A stretch of 16,262 bases of DNA from Methylococcaceae bacterium UBA4132 (GCA_002380945.1 DFWO01000035.1:1-16262); one strand, 5' to 3'; shown: positions 1-8,322, counted from the stretch's first letter. Notes: generated by a model not told the origin, from the sequence alone. Translations and numbers: made by a program.

Positions 1-147
1 ATCGCTATGTGAACTACAGTTTGCTAAATAATCGAGTATCCGCGCATGAACCAGTTTTAGCCCACGCGCAGTACAGCCTTTGCGCTCCTCTGCTTCGAGT
101 AAGCTATTAATACGTTCAAATAATCTAAATGTGGTGAGGTCTTGCAT
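1..147 (-). CDS. MarR-family transcriptional regulator, N-terminal part (runs off the left edge)
   Basis: Reading leftward from an ATG at 147-145, the frame stays open for 49 codons to the window edge, so only the N-terminus is seen. The peptide begins MQDLTTFRLFERINSLLEAE and continues with a stretch (residues 32-46, LVHARILDYLANCSS) resembling the first helices of MarR winged-helix repressors, where a 'hxxxLxYLxxCxxxSDTP' pattern is common. The residues that would contact DNA lie outside the window. The ATG is 11 bases beyond the speE stop codon, so the gene is probably cotranscribed with speE. No strong Shine-Dalgarno precedes it (weak GAG in CTGAGAC), which suggests coupling to speE translation. 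The family call rests on a short stretch of similarity from memory; a different helical regulator is possible. Confidence 0.68.
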   Translation of the reverse strand, partial: MQDLTTFRLFERINSLLEAEERKGCTARGLKLVHARILDYLANCSSHSD

Positions 148-158
148 TTAGTCTCAGG

Positions 159-1007
159 TTATAAAGAAAAGGCTTTTTTAAAAAATTCAGGTTGAGCTAA
201 AGCGGCTTTATGAATATCAGTATTGTAATAAATCGTATCAAACGGTTTATTGGCACAATCTGATTCTCTAAAAGCAACTAACTCAGCTTTACTGGCGATA
301 GTCGCACTCCACCAACCCGATGGATATAAACATTGTGGGAAAAACAGCGTTTGCAAGTGACTTAACCCAGCATTGCTCATCGCATCACGCATTTCACCGA
401 TAAGTTTTAAATGCAGTAACGCCGATTCGCTTTGCTGCACTAATAAGCCATTTTCTGACAAGCAGTTAAAGCAATCACGATAAAACGCTTCACCGAATAA
501 ACCTTCCGCAGGACCAACAGGATCAGTGCTATCAACGATAATAATATCCACGGAATTAGGGGCTGCGTCTTTGACCCATTTAATGCCATCAATAAATTTT
601 AACTCAGCGCGTGGGTCATTATTTGACTCGCACAATTCGGGAAAATAAATTTCTGCAAGCCGAGTGACGCGCTCATCAATATCAATTTGTACCGCGTGTT
701 CAACGGATGGATGTTTTAATACTTCTCTTAATGTACCACAATCGCCGCCACCGATAATCCAGACGCGTTTAGGATTAGGATGTGTGTACAACGCAGGATG
801 ACTCATCATTTCATGATAAAAAAAGTTATCACGCGTGGACACCATCGTACAACCATCAATCACCATCAAATTACCAAACGTTTCCGTTTCGTAAATTTCA
901 AGGAACTGAAAGTCAGATTGTTCTTCGTGTAACTTTTGTTTAATTTTTAATGAAAAAGCAGTTCCTGCACTGGGAACTTGTTCGGTGAACCATTCTGATG
1001 GATTCAT
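159..1007 (-). CDS. speE: Spermidine synthase (polyamine aminopropyltransferase)
   Basis: This cytosolic enzyme transfers the aminopropyl group of decarboxylated S-adenosylmethionine to putrescine, giving spermidine and methylthioadenosine. The 282 residues match the usual SpeE length of about 285. A small N-terminal beta domain (about 1-60) precedes a Rossmann-like methyltransferase fold. Visible landmarks are YHEMM (64-68), the nucleotide loop GGGDCG (86-91), the acidic IDIDE that would bind the donor ribose (108-112), and VDSTDPVGP (158-166), whose Asp159 corresponds to the catalytic Asp of the family. The loop has Cys90 where many relatives have Gly. The ATG at 1007-1005 follows AGGA with good spacing. 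The gene diverges from xseA and reads on into the MarR-type gene, so the two may form an operon. No speD lies in the window. Confidence 0.96.
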   Translation of the reverse strand: MNPSEWFTEQVPSAGTAFSLKIKQKLHEEQSDFQFLEIYETETFGNLMVIDGCTMVSTRDNFFYHEMMSHPALYTHPNPKRVWIIGGGDCGTLREVLKHPSVEHAVQIDIDERVTRLAEIYFPELCESNNDPRAELKFIDGIKWVKDAAPNSVDIIIVDSTDPVGPAEGLFGEAFYRDCFNCLSENGLLVQQSESALLHLKLIGEMRDAMSNAGLSHLQTLFFPQCLYPSGWWSATIASKAELVAFRESDCANKPFDTIYYNTDIHKAALAQPEFFKKAFSL

Positions 1008-1047
1008 TTAGTGGATTCCTGACAAATAAACGAAAATAAATTGGGGC

Positions 1048-1053
1048 ATTATA
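1048..1053 (-). promoter_or_regulatory. speE: Candidate sigma-70 -10 box for speE in the speE/xseA divergent gap
   Basis: On the minus strand this hexamer reads TATAAT, a perfect -10 consensus, about 40 bases before the speE ATG. At 16-18 bases upstream only weak -35 matches are visible (CTGCCG/TGCCGA), so the call rests mainly on the -10. On the opposite strand TAGAAT at 1055-1060 could be a -10 for xseA, which would place the two starts back to back in the roughly 80-base gap. Confidence 0.45.
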
Positions 1054-1087
1054 TTAGAATTTGGCGTTATTCGGCAGAAAACATAAG

Positions 1088-2431
1088 ATGATGATTACTA
1101 ATCAAGCAAGTGTCCTCAGTGTTACCCAACTTAATCATACCGTCAGCCAATTACTGGGCGATTATTTTATGACCGTGTTAGTGGAAGGTGAGCTATCCAA
1201 TCTAAGCATTCCCAGTTCAGGTCATCTGTATTTCACCCTTAAAGATGCTAACGCACAAATCCGTTGCGCTATGTTTCGTCATCAACAACGCACATTACGC
1301 TTTAAACCAGAAAACGGCAAACAAGTCATCGTTACCGCGCAAGTCAGTTTGTATGAACCGCGTGGCGACTATCAGCTGATTGTTGAAAGTATGAAAGCGG
1401 CAGGTGAAGGCGACTTACAAAAAGCTTTTGATGACTTAAAAAACAAACTAGCTGCCGAAGGGCTGTTTGATACGGCACACAAACAAGCTCTACCTGTCTT
1501 ACCTTGTGCTATCGGTGTGATTACCTCGGCAACAGGCGCGGCACTGCACGATATATTAACAGTATTAAAACGTCGTTTCGCCGCTATTCCCGTGATTATT
1601 TATCCTGTGGCAGTACAAGGGGATGCGGCTAAATATGATATTGCCAAGGCGATAGCAACAGCTAATCAACGCGTAGAGTGTGATGTGCTAATAGTCGGGC
1701 GCGGTGGTGGTTCATTAGAAGACTTGTGGGCGTTTAATGAAGAGATGGTAGCGCGAGCAATTTTTGCCAGCACTATTCCAATTATTTCTGCTGTCGGTCA
1801 TGAAACCGATGTCACTATTGCTGATTTTGTCGCCGACTTTCGCGCGGCTACGCCCTCTGCCGCCGCTGAATATGCCAGTCCAGATAAAGCGCACTGGCTG
1901 TCACGCTTTGTACAATTAGAACAACGCTTGCAATCCGTATTACAACGAAAACTAAGCCAACACCAACAAACCTTAGACTGGCTCACTAAACGCCTAGCCC
2001 AGCAATCTATTGAACAAAAATTAACGCGTAATAATCAATGTTTGACGGCTTTGAAACTCAGATTAAGCCAAGCAATGAACAGTACATTACAGCAACACAC
2101 ACACAGACTAGCCGTCAAAAATGCCCAACTGTGGCAACACAATCCTGCCGTTACCCTTCAGAACTATCAGCACCGTCTGACCTATCTGCATAATCGCCTG
2201 CTATTAGCCACCAAGCAGCAATTTAAACAACACCAGCAACTTTTAGCGATTGCCAGTCAAACCTTGCACGCCGTTAGCCCCTTAGCAACGCTCAATCGTG
2301 GTTATGCACTGATTATCAAACCCAGCTCAGGGCAGATTATTCGTTCTACGGCACAAGTAAAATTAGGCGATAGCGTGGAAACTCGCCTCGCACACGGTCA
2401 ATTTACTAGCGAAATTAAATCACTCGATTAA
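1088..2431 (+). CDS. xseA: Exodeoxyribonuclease VII large subunit
   Basis: This is the catalytic large subunit of exonuclease VII, which degrades single-stranded DNA from both ends to short oligonucleotides in repair and recombination, in complex with several XseB subunits. From the ATG at 1088 it has 447 residues, close to the usual 450. An N-terminal OB fold (about 1-105, with GHLYFTLKD and YEPRGDYQL) is followed by the catalytic domain with GVITSxTGAALHD, GRGGGSLEDLW (204-214) and GHETDVTIADFVAD (from 237). A long Gln-rich coiled-coil region follows, then a C-terminal segment with LxRGYAL. The frame is open back to a TTG at 1061, but homologues begin close to 'VLSVTQLN', so ATG 1088 (or the adjacent ATG 1091) is preferred. 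It converges on trkH with six bases between stops and no visible terminator. No xseB is in the window. Confidence 0.96.
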   Translation: MMITNQASVLSVTQLNHTVSQLLGDYFMTVLVEGELSNLSIPSSGHLYFTLKDANAQIRCAMFRHQQRTLRFKPENGKQVIVTAQVSLYEPRGDYQLIVESMKAAGEGDLQKAFDDLKNKLAAEGLFDTAHKQALPVLPCAIGVITSATGAALHDILTVLKRRFAAIPVIIYPVAVQGDAAKYDIAKAIATANQRVECDVLIVGRGGGSLEDLWAFNEEMVARAIFASTIPIISAVGHETDVTIADFVADFRAATPSAAAEYASPDKAHWLSRFVQLEQRLQSVLQRKLSQHQQTLDWLTKRLAQQSIEQKLTRNNQCLTALKLRLSQAMNSTLQQHTHRLAVKNAQLWQHNPAVTLQNYQHRLTYLHNRLLLATKQQFKQHQQLLAIASQTLHAVSPLATLNRGYALIIKPSSGQIIRSTAQVKLGDSVETRLAHGQFTSEIKSLD

Positions 2432-2437
2432 TTCCCA

Positions 2438-3895
2438 CTATTTACGCCAAAACTCAGGTATGAACAAAATCACAATTGAGAAAATTTGTACGCGTCCTAA
2501 TAACATAGCAAACGCACATACACTGGTTTGAAAATCACTCAAACTGGCATAGTTGGTTGCAGGACCTACTTGATTAAGCCCCGGTCCTGCGTTATTAAAA
2601 CAGGCGATAATAGCACTGAACGCGCTGATAAAATCCATACCACTGAACAGCAACGTGAAGACTAAAGCTACGATGCAGATGAAATATAAGAAAATAAAGC
2701 CCATCACTGAAGTCACAATGTCATTTTTGACCACAGTATCACCAATTTTTAACGGACGAACGGCAAACGGATGAATAAATTTAAACATCTCTAAACGGGC
2801 TTGCTTCATCAAGATAATGGTTCTAATCATACGAATACCGCCACCTGTAGAACCTGATGATGCTGATAAACAGCTTAAAAACAGCATCCACATAGGCACA
2901 AATATCGGCCATGTATTAAAATCCTGAGAGGCAAACCCGCAATCAGTCGCAATGGTAATTAAATTAAATGACGCATGACGTAAGGCTGTCAGAAAATCGG
3001 GATAAGTTCCTGCATGGAGCAACACCGCCGCTGCAACCACACAACTACTAAGAACTAACAACAAAAAGCTCTTCGCTTCCACATCATCAAAATAAGGATT
3101 TAGCGAACGTTTACGCAGCGCGATAAAGTGGGTAGCAAAATTAATAGCCGCTAATAATTGAAAAATACTCAGTACCACTTCAATCGGCACGGAATTAAAA
3201 AAGCCTACATTGGCATCATGCGTTGAAAAACCGCCCAAACTCATCGCCGCAAAGGCATGACACACGGCATCAAACCAATCCATGCCTGCAAGCCGTAGTG
3301 CGATAATACAAGCCACTGAAAACCCCGCATATACAAACCATAACGCTTTGGCAGTTTGGGCAATACGCGGTGGTAAATCAGATTCTTTCACTGAACCAGG
3401 CGTTTCTGCTTTGTACAACTGCATACCGCCGATGCCTAAAATCGGCAAAATCGCCACCGCAAAAATAATGATCCCCATGCCCGCTATCCAATTTAATTCA
3501 TGTCGCCATAAATTAATCGACATCGGTAACGTATCTACGCCACTCAAAATAGTCGCGCCTGTCGTAGTGAGTCCTGACGTGGTTTCAAAATAGGCATCAA
3601 CAAAGCTCAGTTCGGGAAAGTGCAGTAACAGCGGTAAGGTGCAGAACACAGGGCTTAATGACCATGTCATGGCAACTAATAAAAAACCTGCTTGCCGCGA
3701 TACTTTTTTAGGCGTGCGTAGCGTTGGCACAAACATCAATAAACCAAACAACAAGGTAATTAATGAACTTTCAAAAAAAGCACTCGTTGCTCCATCATCG
3801 GCAAACAAGGATGTTAGCCAGCAGGTCGACATAAGACCGCTAAAGCCTATAGTTACTAAGCCGAAAATATGGATGATAGTCAGAATAACGTTCAT
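2438..3895 (-). CDS. trkH: Trk potassium uptake protein, membrane subunit TrkH
   Basis: TrkH forms the inner-membrane K+ translocation pore and is gated by the cytosolic TrkA ring. The protein has 485 residues (E. coli TrkH about 483) and a succession of hydrophobic helices. The four selectivity-filter loops typical of the TrkH/KtrB/HKT superfamily are visible with their glycines: GLTTTGA (108-114), SLGGFS (219-224), TDCGFAS (317-323) and NNAGPG (434-439). The conserved intramembrane-loop motif GSTGGGIRMIR is at 348-358. The ATG at 3895-3893 lacks a strong ribosome-binding site; AGGG lies about 12 bases upstream. It lies 101 bases downstream of trkA in the same orientation, and that gap carries a REP palindrome. 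It is probably the second gene of a trkA-trkH transcript, perhaps expressed at a different level. Confidence 0.97.
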   Translation of the reverse strand: MNVILTIIHIFGLVTIGFSGLMSTCWLTSLFADDGATSAFFESSLITLLFGLLMFVPTLRTPKKVSRQAGFLLVAMTWSLSPVFCTLPLLLHFPELSFVDAYFETTSGLTTTGATILSGVDTLPMSINLWRHELNWIAGMGIIIFAVAILPILGIGGMQLYKAETPGSVKESDLPPRIAQTAKALWFVYAGFSVACIIALRLAGMDWFDAVCHAFAAMSLGGFSTHDANVGFFNSVPIEVVLSIFQLLAAINFATHFIALRKRSLNPYFDDVEAKSFLLLVLSSCVVAAAVLLHAGTYPDFLTALRHASFNLITIATDCGFASQDFNTWPIFVPMWMLFLSCLSASSGSTGGGIRMIRTIILMKQARLEMFKFIHPFAVRPLKIGDTVVKNDIVTSVMGFIFLYFICIVALVFTLLFSGMDFISAFSAIIACFNNAGPGLNQVGPATNYASLSDFQTSVCAFAMLLGRVQIFSIVILFIPEFWRK

Positions 3896-3915
3896 AGAAT
3901 TTGATAACCCTGTGA

Positions 3916-3943
3916 GTTAGGGTGAGTGTGCGAACCCCAACAT
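3916..3943 (-). repeat. REP palindrome between trkA and trkH
   Basis: On the minus strand this reads GTTGGGGTTCGC, four spacer bases, TCACCCTAAC. It is the same element as those at 8647-8670, 8737-8765, 9049-9073 and 9130-9155, down to the ATGTTGGGGTTCGC start. The arms can form a hairpin with one mismatch in this copy. It lies between trkA and trkH, a typical place for REP elements, where a hairpin can stabilise the upstream mRNA or attenuate read-through. No T-run follows, so it is not a classical terminator. Confidence 0.75.
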
Positions 3944-3996
3944 TTATGTTGATGTGCGGGGAGTTTTATCTCGCGCCCAACACATCACTGTTATTA

Positions 3997-5358
3997 TTAA
4001 ATGGGTTGAAAAGTGACTTCAATGTTAGTCACCAGTTTTTTATCCATTGCAAACATGATGACGTGGTCGTTCTCTTCAAATACGGTGTCGTGATGAATGG
4101 ACACCACTTGTTGATTACGAATTAACGCGCCCAACACAATACCGTCTGGAAAATTGACCTTGTTGACAGGCAGACCAACCACCGAATTACTACCGCTACC
4201 GCGATGAGCGATCGCTTCAATGGCTTCCGCTGTACCGCCGCATAGCGAAGTAACTTGAGCTACATCACCACGGCGAACGTGTTTAAGAATACTACCGAGC
4301 GTTTCTTGATTAGGTAACACCGCCACATCAATACCTGTACTAGGTAATAGTTTAGTGTATGAGACGTGATTAAGTAGACAAATGGTTTTACGCGCACCTA
4401 GGCTTTTTGCTAACGAAGCAGAGATAATATTGACACCGTCATTGTCGGTAATGGCGCAAAACAAATCGGCACTTTCAATGGACTCATCGAGTAACAATGA
4501 TTCATCGGCACAATCCCCTAATAACACCACGGTTTTATCCAAATCATTGGCAATTTTTTGAGCGCGTCTGGGGTCTTTTTCAATAATTTTGACTTGATGG
4601 TCTTGTTCTAAGGCGAGAGCTAAACGTTTGCCTACATGACCACCGCCTGCGATGATAATACGTTTTAATGGTTCTTCTAGCTTATTCAGCTCTTTAAGAA
4701 CCTTGCGCACTTCTTGACGCGGCGCGACAAAAAATACTTCATCATCGGTTTCGATAATCGACTCGCCGTTGATAGGCTGGGGTTTACCGTGTCGAAAAAT
4801 AGACACTACTCGAATTTTACCTGTGGTGAAGCGTTCTTTAAGAGAATTAATTTGTTTACCTGTTAGAACGCCATCTTCAACGACACGTACCGAAAATAAA
4901 CGTACCAAACCATCAGCAAAATCGGAAATATGTAATACGCCTGGAAAATCAATTAAATTGCGTATGGACTGCATGACAATTTGTTCAGGGCTAATGACAT
5001 GATCCACAGGAACGCCCAAGGGACCAAACAACGCTGGATTTTTCATGTAATCAATAGCACGAACTCGTGCAATGGTTTTCGGACGGCTATACAGTGCGTT
5101 AATAATGACACATGCCAACATATTGGTTTCATCACTGTCAGTCACCGCAATGACTATATCGGTATTATTCACGCCTGCTTGTTCTAATACACTAGGATGT
5201 GCTGCATTACCTGCTACCGTAGCAATATCAAATCGCTCTTTTAACGCATCGAGAAGGAGTGGATTGAAATCAATCACCACAATATCATTCTCTTCACTTG
5301 CCAATGCCCCCGCAACCGATGAGCCCGTAACGCCAGCCCCAAGAATAACTATTTTCAT
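3997..5358 (-). CDS. trkA: Trk potassium uptake protein, regulatory NAD-binding subunit TrkA
   Basis: TrkA is the peripheral cytosolic gating subunit of the Trk K+ channel; it binds NAD(H) and nucleotides and forms a ring under TrkH. The 453 residues (E. coli TrkA 458) show the usual duplicated layout RCK_N-RCK_C-RCK_N-RCK_C. The first Rossmann motif GAGVTG is at residues 7-12 with the ribose-binding acid at D30. The second, GGGHVG, is at 238-243 with E260. Other hallmarks are AVTDSDETNMLAC (71-83) and, in the second half, ITDNDGVNI. It is transcribed ahead of trkH, which makes the pair a complete Trk system apart from any separate ATP-binding partner. A candidate promoter lies about 50 bases upstream. 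The start ATG follows no obvious strong Shine-Dalgarno. Confidence 0.97.
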   Translation of the reverse strand: MKIVILGAGVTGSSVAGALASEENDIVVIDFNPLLLDALKERFDIATVAGNAAHPSVLEQAGVNNTDIVIAVTDSDETNMLACVIINALYSRPKTIARVRAIDYMKNPALFGPLGVPVDHVISPEQIVMQSIRNLIDFPGVLHISDFADGLVRLFSVRVVEDGVLTGKQINSLKERFTTGKIRVVSIFRHGKPQPINGESIIETDDEVFFVAPRQEVRKVLKELNKLEEPLKRIIIAGGGHVGKRLALALEQDHQVKIIEKDPRRAQKIANDLDKTVVLLGDCADESLLLDESIESADLFCAITDNDGVNIISASLAKSLGARKTICLLNHVSYTKLLPSTGIDVAVLPNQETLGSILKHVRRGDVAQVTSLCGGTAEAIEAIAHRGSGSNSVVGLPVNKVNFPDGIVLGALIRNQQVVSIHHDTVFEENDHVIMFAMDKKLVTNIEVTFQPI

Positions 5359-5408
5359 TAAGTCACACCGCCAATAAAAAGGTTGTATCGCTTGATAAGA
5401 AACCGAGC

Positions 5409-5437
5409 ATTTTACCTGAATAACGGATATTTGACAG
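5409..5437 (-). promoter_or_regulatory. trkA: Candidate sigma-70 promoter for trkA-trkH
   Basis: On the minus strand CTGTCA (4 of 6 matches to the -35 consensus) and TAAAAT (5 of 6 to the -10) are separated by exactly 17 bases. The -10 lies about 50 bases before the trkA ATG. This is the only well-spaced pair I found in the 110-base gap between trkA and the zapE stop, and it is placed as expected for a promoter driving both trk genes. It is a prediction from consensus only. Confidence 0.42.
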
Positions 5438-5468
5438 GGTAATCATTCGATAACCTTTGAATAATACT

Positions 5469-6656
5469 TTACTCAATTATCGTCCAATCAACTAAAGTGG
5501 GAAGTCGTTGTAAATAACTATCCGACTGCATTTCAATGAGTCTGGATACGGTGCGTTTAAATTCAAACACGCCATCACCTTCCGTGTATAGCGCGTGAGC
5601 GGGGACTTCTGCGGTGCAGATAAGTTGTACTTTATGTTCGTATAACGCGTCAATGAGCGTGACAAACCGTTTCGCTTCATTGCGTTTTTCAGCGGTTAAT
5701 TTGGGAATATCTGTCACTATCAATGTGCTGAATTGATTGGCTAGTGTTAAATAATCAGCTGAACCTAATGGTTGAACACAGAGTTCATCAAACGATAATA
5801 AGGCAATATTATTATTATGTACGGCTGACAAAAATAGTTGTCTACCCAATAGCCGTAAAACGCCCGATTGTTTAGTGGCACACTGTGTTAAGCCGTTATA
5901 ATGTTGCTGTATAAATTCACTTGCTTTAGCGTCTAATGGGAAATGATAAGTCGTTGTTAATGCGGGTAAGTAGCTTAGTCGATAATCGGTTTTCGCTGCC
6001 AATTCGATAATATTGGCATTGTTTTGCAATAACTCAATAAAGGCTAAAAATTGCTGTTTTTGCAAGCCACCCTGATATAAATCATTAGGATGGCGATTAG
6101 AGGTCATCACTATGACTACACCTAGCTCAAATAATCGGCTAAATAATCGCTGTAAAATCATCGCATCGGCTATATCAGTGACATGAAACTCATCAAAACA
6201 AAGCAAAATCGTGGATGCCTTTATATTATCTGCCAAGCTAATAATGGCATTCGCGTGGTTTTGTCGCCTTGATTCATGAATAAAAGCGTGAACTTCCAAC
6301 ATAAAGGCATGAAAATAAACCCGTCTTTTTTGTGTTATCGGACAAGCTTCATAAAATAAATCCATCAACATAGATTTACCACGCCCTACATCACCAAAAA
6401 TATACAAACTGCGGCACTTTTTTTGCGTGGGTGAACGGTGGAACTTACGCGTCAATGAATTATGCTGCGAAACAAATGTGCTGAGTAAATTATTGAGTAA
6501 CGTTTGTAAATGATGAATAGCGGCAAATTGCGCCTCATCATATTGAATAAATTGTTGTTCGACTTGTTGTAGGTAACGCTGTTCCAATAACCCTGATACG
6601 TCAGGAAATTGTGTAATAGCATCAAATGATGCGGGTCGAAAAAACTTTTTTAGCAT
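5469..6656 (-). CDS. zapE: Cell division protein ZapE (AFG1-like ATPase)
   Basis: ZapE is a cytosolic P-loop ATPase of the AFG1/LACE1 family that associates with the Z-ring and affects FtsZ bundling during constriction. The 395 residues are close to the usual 370-385. Walker A reads GDVGRGKS (88-95). It is followed by the family motif FHAFM (116-120), Walker B with LLCFDEF (151-157) and VTDIADAM, then MTSNRHPNDLY (184-194, where relatives have SNR.PddLY) and a C-terminal FEFKRTVSRLIEMQS block. The ATG at 6656-6654 opens directly into MLKKFF. No convincing Shine-Dalgarno precedes it, but no better start is evident because the N-terminal region aligns with the family. It stands divergently from lpxC across a 300-base gap and is followed by a 110-base gap before trkA. 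Confidence 0.94.
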   Translation of the reverse strand: MLKKFFRPASFDAITQFPDVSGLLEQRYLQQVEQQFIQYDEAQFAAIHHLQTLLNNLLSTFVSQHNSLTRKFHRSPTQKKCRSLYIFGDVGRGKSMLMDLFYEACPITQKRRVYFHAFMLEVHAFIHESRRQNHANAIISLADNIKASTILLCFDEFHVTDIADAMILQRLFSRLFELGVVIVMTSNRHPNDLYQGGLQKQQFLAFIELLQNNANIIELAAKTDYRLSYLPALTTTYHFPLDAKASEFIQQHYNGLTQCATKQSGVLRLLGRQLFLSAVHNNNIALLSFDELCVQPLGSADYLTLANQFSTLIVTDIPKLTAEKRNEAKRFVTLIDALYEHKVQLICTAEVPAHALYTEGDGVFEFKRTVSRLIEMQSDSYLQRLPTLVDWTIIE

Positions 6657-6956
6657 AATTTTAATGGTACTAAAGATTGATGATGTACTAGGCGGTTACA
6701 AACGCTAAACCTGCCCTTATGTTTTTTTCAAATTAAGCGATGTCGAATAAAAGTATCTATAAAAGTGAGTCTCTCACTAAGTGCATTTTCTGTTTAGCCG
6801 CTCATACCAGATTTAGCTTAGTCTAACTAACAGCGAATATTTTTGTCCGATGAAGTAAACTAACTCTAACAAAAAATGGATTCAATCTCTGTTTTTGAGC
6901 TTCATTGTGATAACATTGCCACCCTTTGCCCCACCTTCATTTGACGTTATTATTTC
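6657..6956. other. 300-base divergent regulatory gap between zapE and lpxC
   Basis: No gene is seen here on either strand. The stretch is AT-rich and must hold the start signals for both zapE (minus) and lpxC (plus). I found no well-spaced -35/-10 pair that I would call. The one ordered element is a perfect short palindrome, AGTGAG-TCT-CTCACT at 6764-6778, directly after a TATAAA-like run; it could be an operator. No Shine-Dalgarno is visible ahead of the lpxC ATG. In many Gammaproteobacteria lpxC lies just downstream of ftsZ, so this gap implies independent control here. Confidence 0.5.
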
Positions 6957-7880
6957 ATGATTAAACAGCGAACTTTAAAAAATACCATCAGAGCCACAGG
7001 CGTAGGTCTACATACGGGCGAGAAGATATATTTAACTTTACGTCCTGCCGAACCGAATACAGGTATCCGCTTTCGCCGCGTGGATTTGGATGAACCCGTT
7101 ACTATTCACGCCACACCTAGCAATGTGGGTGAAACGATACTCTCAACCACACTGGTTGCAGGTGATGTAAAAATTTCCACCATCGAACATTTATTATCCG
7201 CCTTTGCAGGTTTAGGCATAGACAATGCCATCATTGATGTCAGTGCCGCTGAAGTGCCGATTATGGACGGTAGTGCAGGACCTTTTGTATTCTTGTTGCA
7301 ATCGGCAGGTGTGGAAGAACAAGACTCCCCCAAACAATACATTCGTATCAAACGCAGTATTCGTGTCGAAGATGGCGATAAATGGGCAGAATTCAATCCG
7401 TTTGAAGGCTTTAAAGTCACCTTTACCATTGATTTTGAACACCCCGCCTTTGAAGAACACGTTAAAACTGCCACGATGGATTTTTCTTCAACAACGTTTG
7501 TGAAAGAAGTTAGTCGCGCCAGAACCTTCGGCTTCATGAAAGACATTGAAATGCTCAGAGAAAATAACCTCGCTCTAGGTGGTAGTCTCGATAACGCGAT
7601 TGTGGTTGATGAGGATAAAATTCTTAATGAAGATGGTCTGCGTAGTGCAGATGAATTTGTTAAACACAAAATTCTCGATGCGATTGGTGACTTGTATCTA
7701 TTAGGTCACAGCTTAATCGGCGAATTTATCGGCTATAAATCAGGTCATGGCTTAAACAATAAATTACTGCGTACTTTATTAGATAACACCGACGCGTGGG
7801 AAATGGTCACGTTTGAGGGCGATGAAGAAGCTCCTATTTCGTTTATGCGTTCTGCACAAACGCCAAGAGACCCCGAATAG
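6957..7880 (+). CDS. lpxC: UDP-3-O-acyl-N-acetylglucosamine deacetylase
   Basis: LpxC is the zinc-dependent cytosolic deacetylase that commits UDP-3-O-acyl-GlcNAc to lipid A synthesis. The 307 residues match E. coli LpxC (305), and the start MIKQRTLKNTIRATGVGLHTG is the canonical family N-terminus, which fixes the ATG at 6957 despite the absence of a clear Shine-Dalgarno. The zinc ligands and catalytic residues are present: STIEHLLSAFAGLG with E77 and H78, HKILDAIGDLYLLGH with H237 and D241, and SGHGLNNK with H264. The C-terminal tail, through which FtsH/LpxC turnover is controlled in enterobacteria, ends here in RSAQTPRDPE. The gene converges on dciA with one base between the stop codons, an arrangement also known from pseudomonads. 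Unusually for the group, no ftsZ lies upstream. Confidence 0.98.
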   Translation: MIKQRTLKNTIRATGVGLHTGEKIYLTLRPAEPNTGIRFRRVDLDEPVTIHATPSNVGETILSTTLVAGDVKISTIEHLLSAFAGLGIDNAIIDVSAAEVPIMDGSAGPFVFLLQSAGVEEQDSPKQYIRIKRSIRVEDGDKWAEFNPFEGFKVTFTIDFEHPAFEEHVKTATMDFSSTTFVKEVSRARTFGFMKDIEMLRENNLALGGSLDNAIVVDEDKILNEDGLRSADEFVKHKILDAIGDLYLLGHSLIGEFIGYKSGHGLNNKLLRTLLDNTDAWEMVTFEGDEEAPISFMRSAQTPRDPE

Positions 7881-7881
7881 T

Positions 7882-8322
7882 TCATTGATTAGATAACCGT
7901 GCTAAGGTCGCGCTGAGTTTGAGTAGCGCGGCTTGCAACGGCTCATCGGCAATGGTCAGACTATCATTTCTTATAGACGCTATTTTTTCTGCACACGGTA
8001 GGCGTGCTTTACGCTCAGCCCCCCCTGCCACATATCCCACTTGCTGAGTCATCACCTTAATCTGTACCGTTGCTGCCGATGACGCAATGTTTGCCAACAG
8101 AGCTGCATTATAAAAACGCAATTGTGATGCCCATGCCGCCGAATCGGTATAAACCAACAGCTTATTATCTTTTATCAAACAACAATAAATATGTTCTGCT
8201 AAATCGGCTGGCAACTGCTTTTGAACAGCCTGTAACAGCCGTTTTTGTTGCCCAATCTGACCATGAAAATACGCTGTTGTTTGGTTTTGATAGGACAATG
8301 GCATTTTACAGGTTTCCGTCAT
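7882..8322 (-). CDS. dciA: DUF721 protein, DciA-like replicative helicase loader
   Basis: The 146-residue protein fits the DUF721/DciA family, whose members load or activate the DnaB helicase in bacteria that lack DnaC/DnaI. After a polar N-terminus it shows LLQAVQKQLPADLAEHIYCC (31-50) followed by DNKLLVYTDSAAWASQLRF, the segment with the conserved 'L.v.t.SaawA.qLRf' pattern of the family's KH-like fold. A basic, less conserved C-terminal tail follows. The position next to and convergent with lpxC is the same as for the DUF721 gene of pseudomonads and supports the call. The ATG at 8322-8320 follows GAGG with about 7 bases of spacing. The M23-peptidase/secA genes that often lie beyond this gene in related genomes are absent; an AT-rich island starts instead. 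Identity to DciA is by family pattern, not by a diagnostic motif. Confidence 0.83.
   Translation of the reverse strand: MTETCKMPLSYQNQTTAYFHGQIGQQKRLLQAVQKQLPADLAEHIYCCLIKDNKLLVYTDSAAWASQLRFYNAALLANIASSAATVQIKVMTQQVGYVAGGAERKARLPCAEKIASIRNDSLTIADEPLQAALLKLSATLARLSNQ

Noticed and set aside
1061..1087. TTG start for xseA, adding nine residues
   Set aside because: No Shine-Dalgarno at suitable spacing, the extra residues do not fit the family N-terminus, and the TTG would fall at the candidate xseA -10 region.
5431..5436. Perfect TTGACA on the plus strand ahead of the zapE stop
   Set aside because: No -10 box follows at 15-19 bases and transcription would run antisense into zapE.
7106..7669. 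A 187-codon open frame antisense to lpxC
   Set aside because: It lies wholly within lpxC on the other strand, and its protein is Ser/Leu-rich without domain features. lpxC is unambiguous.
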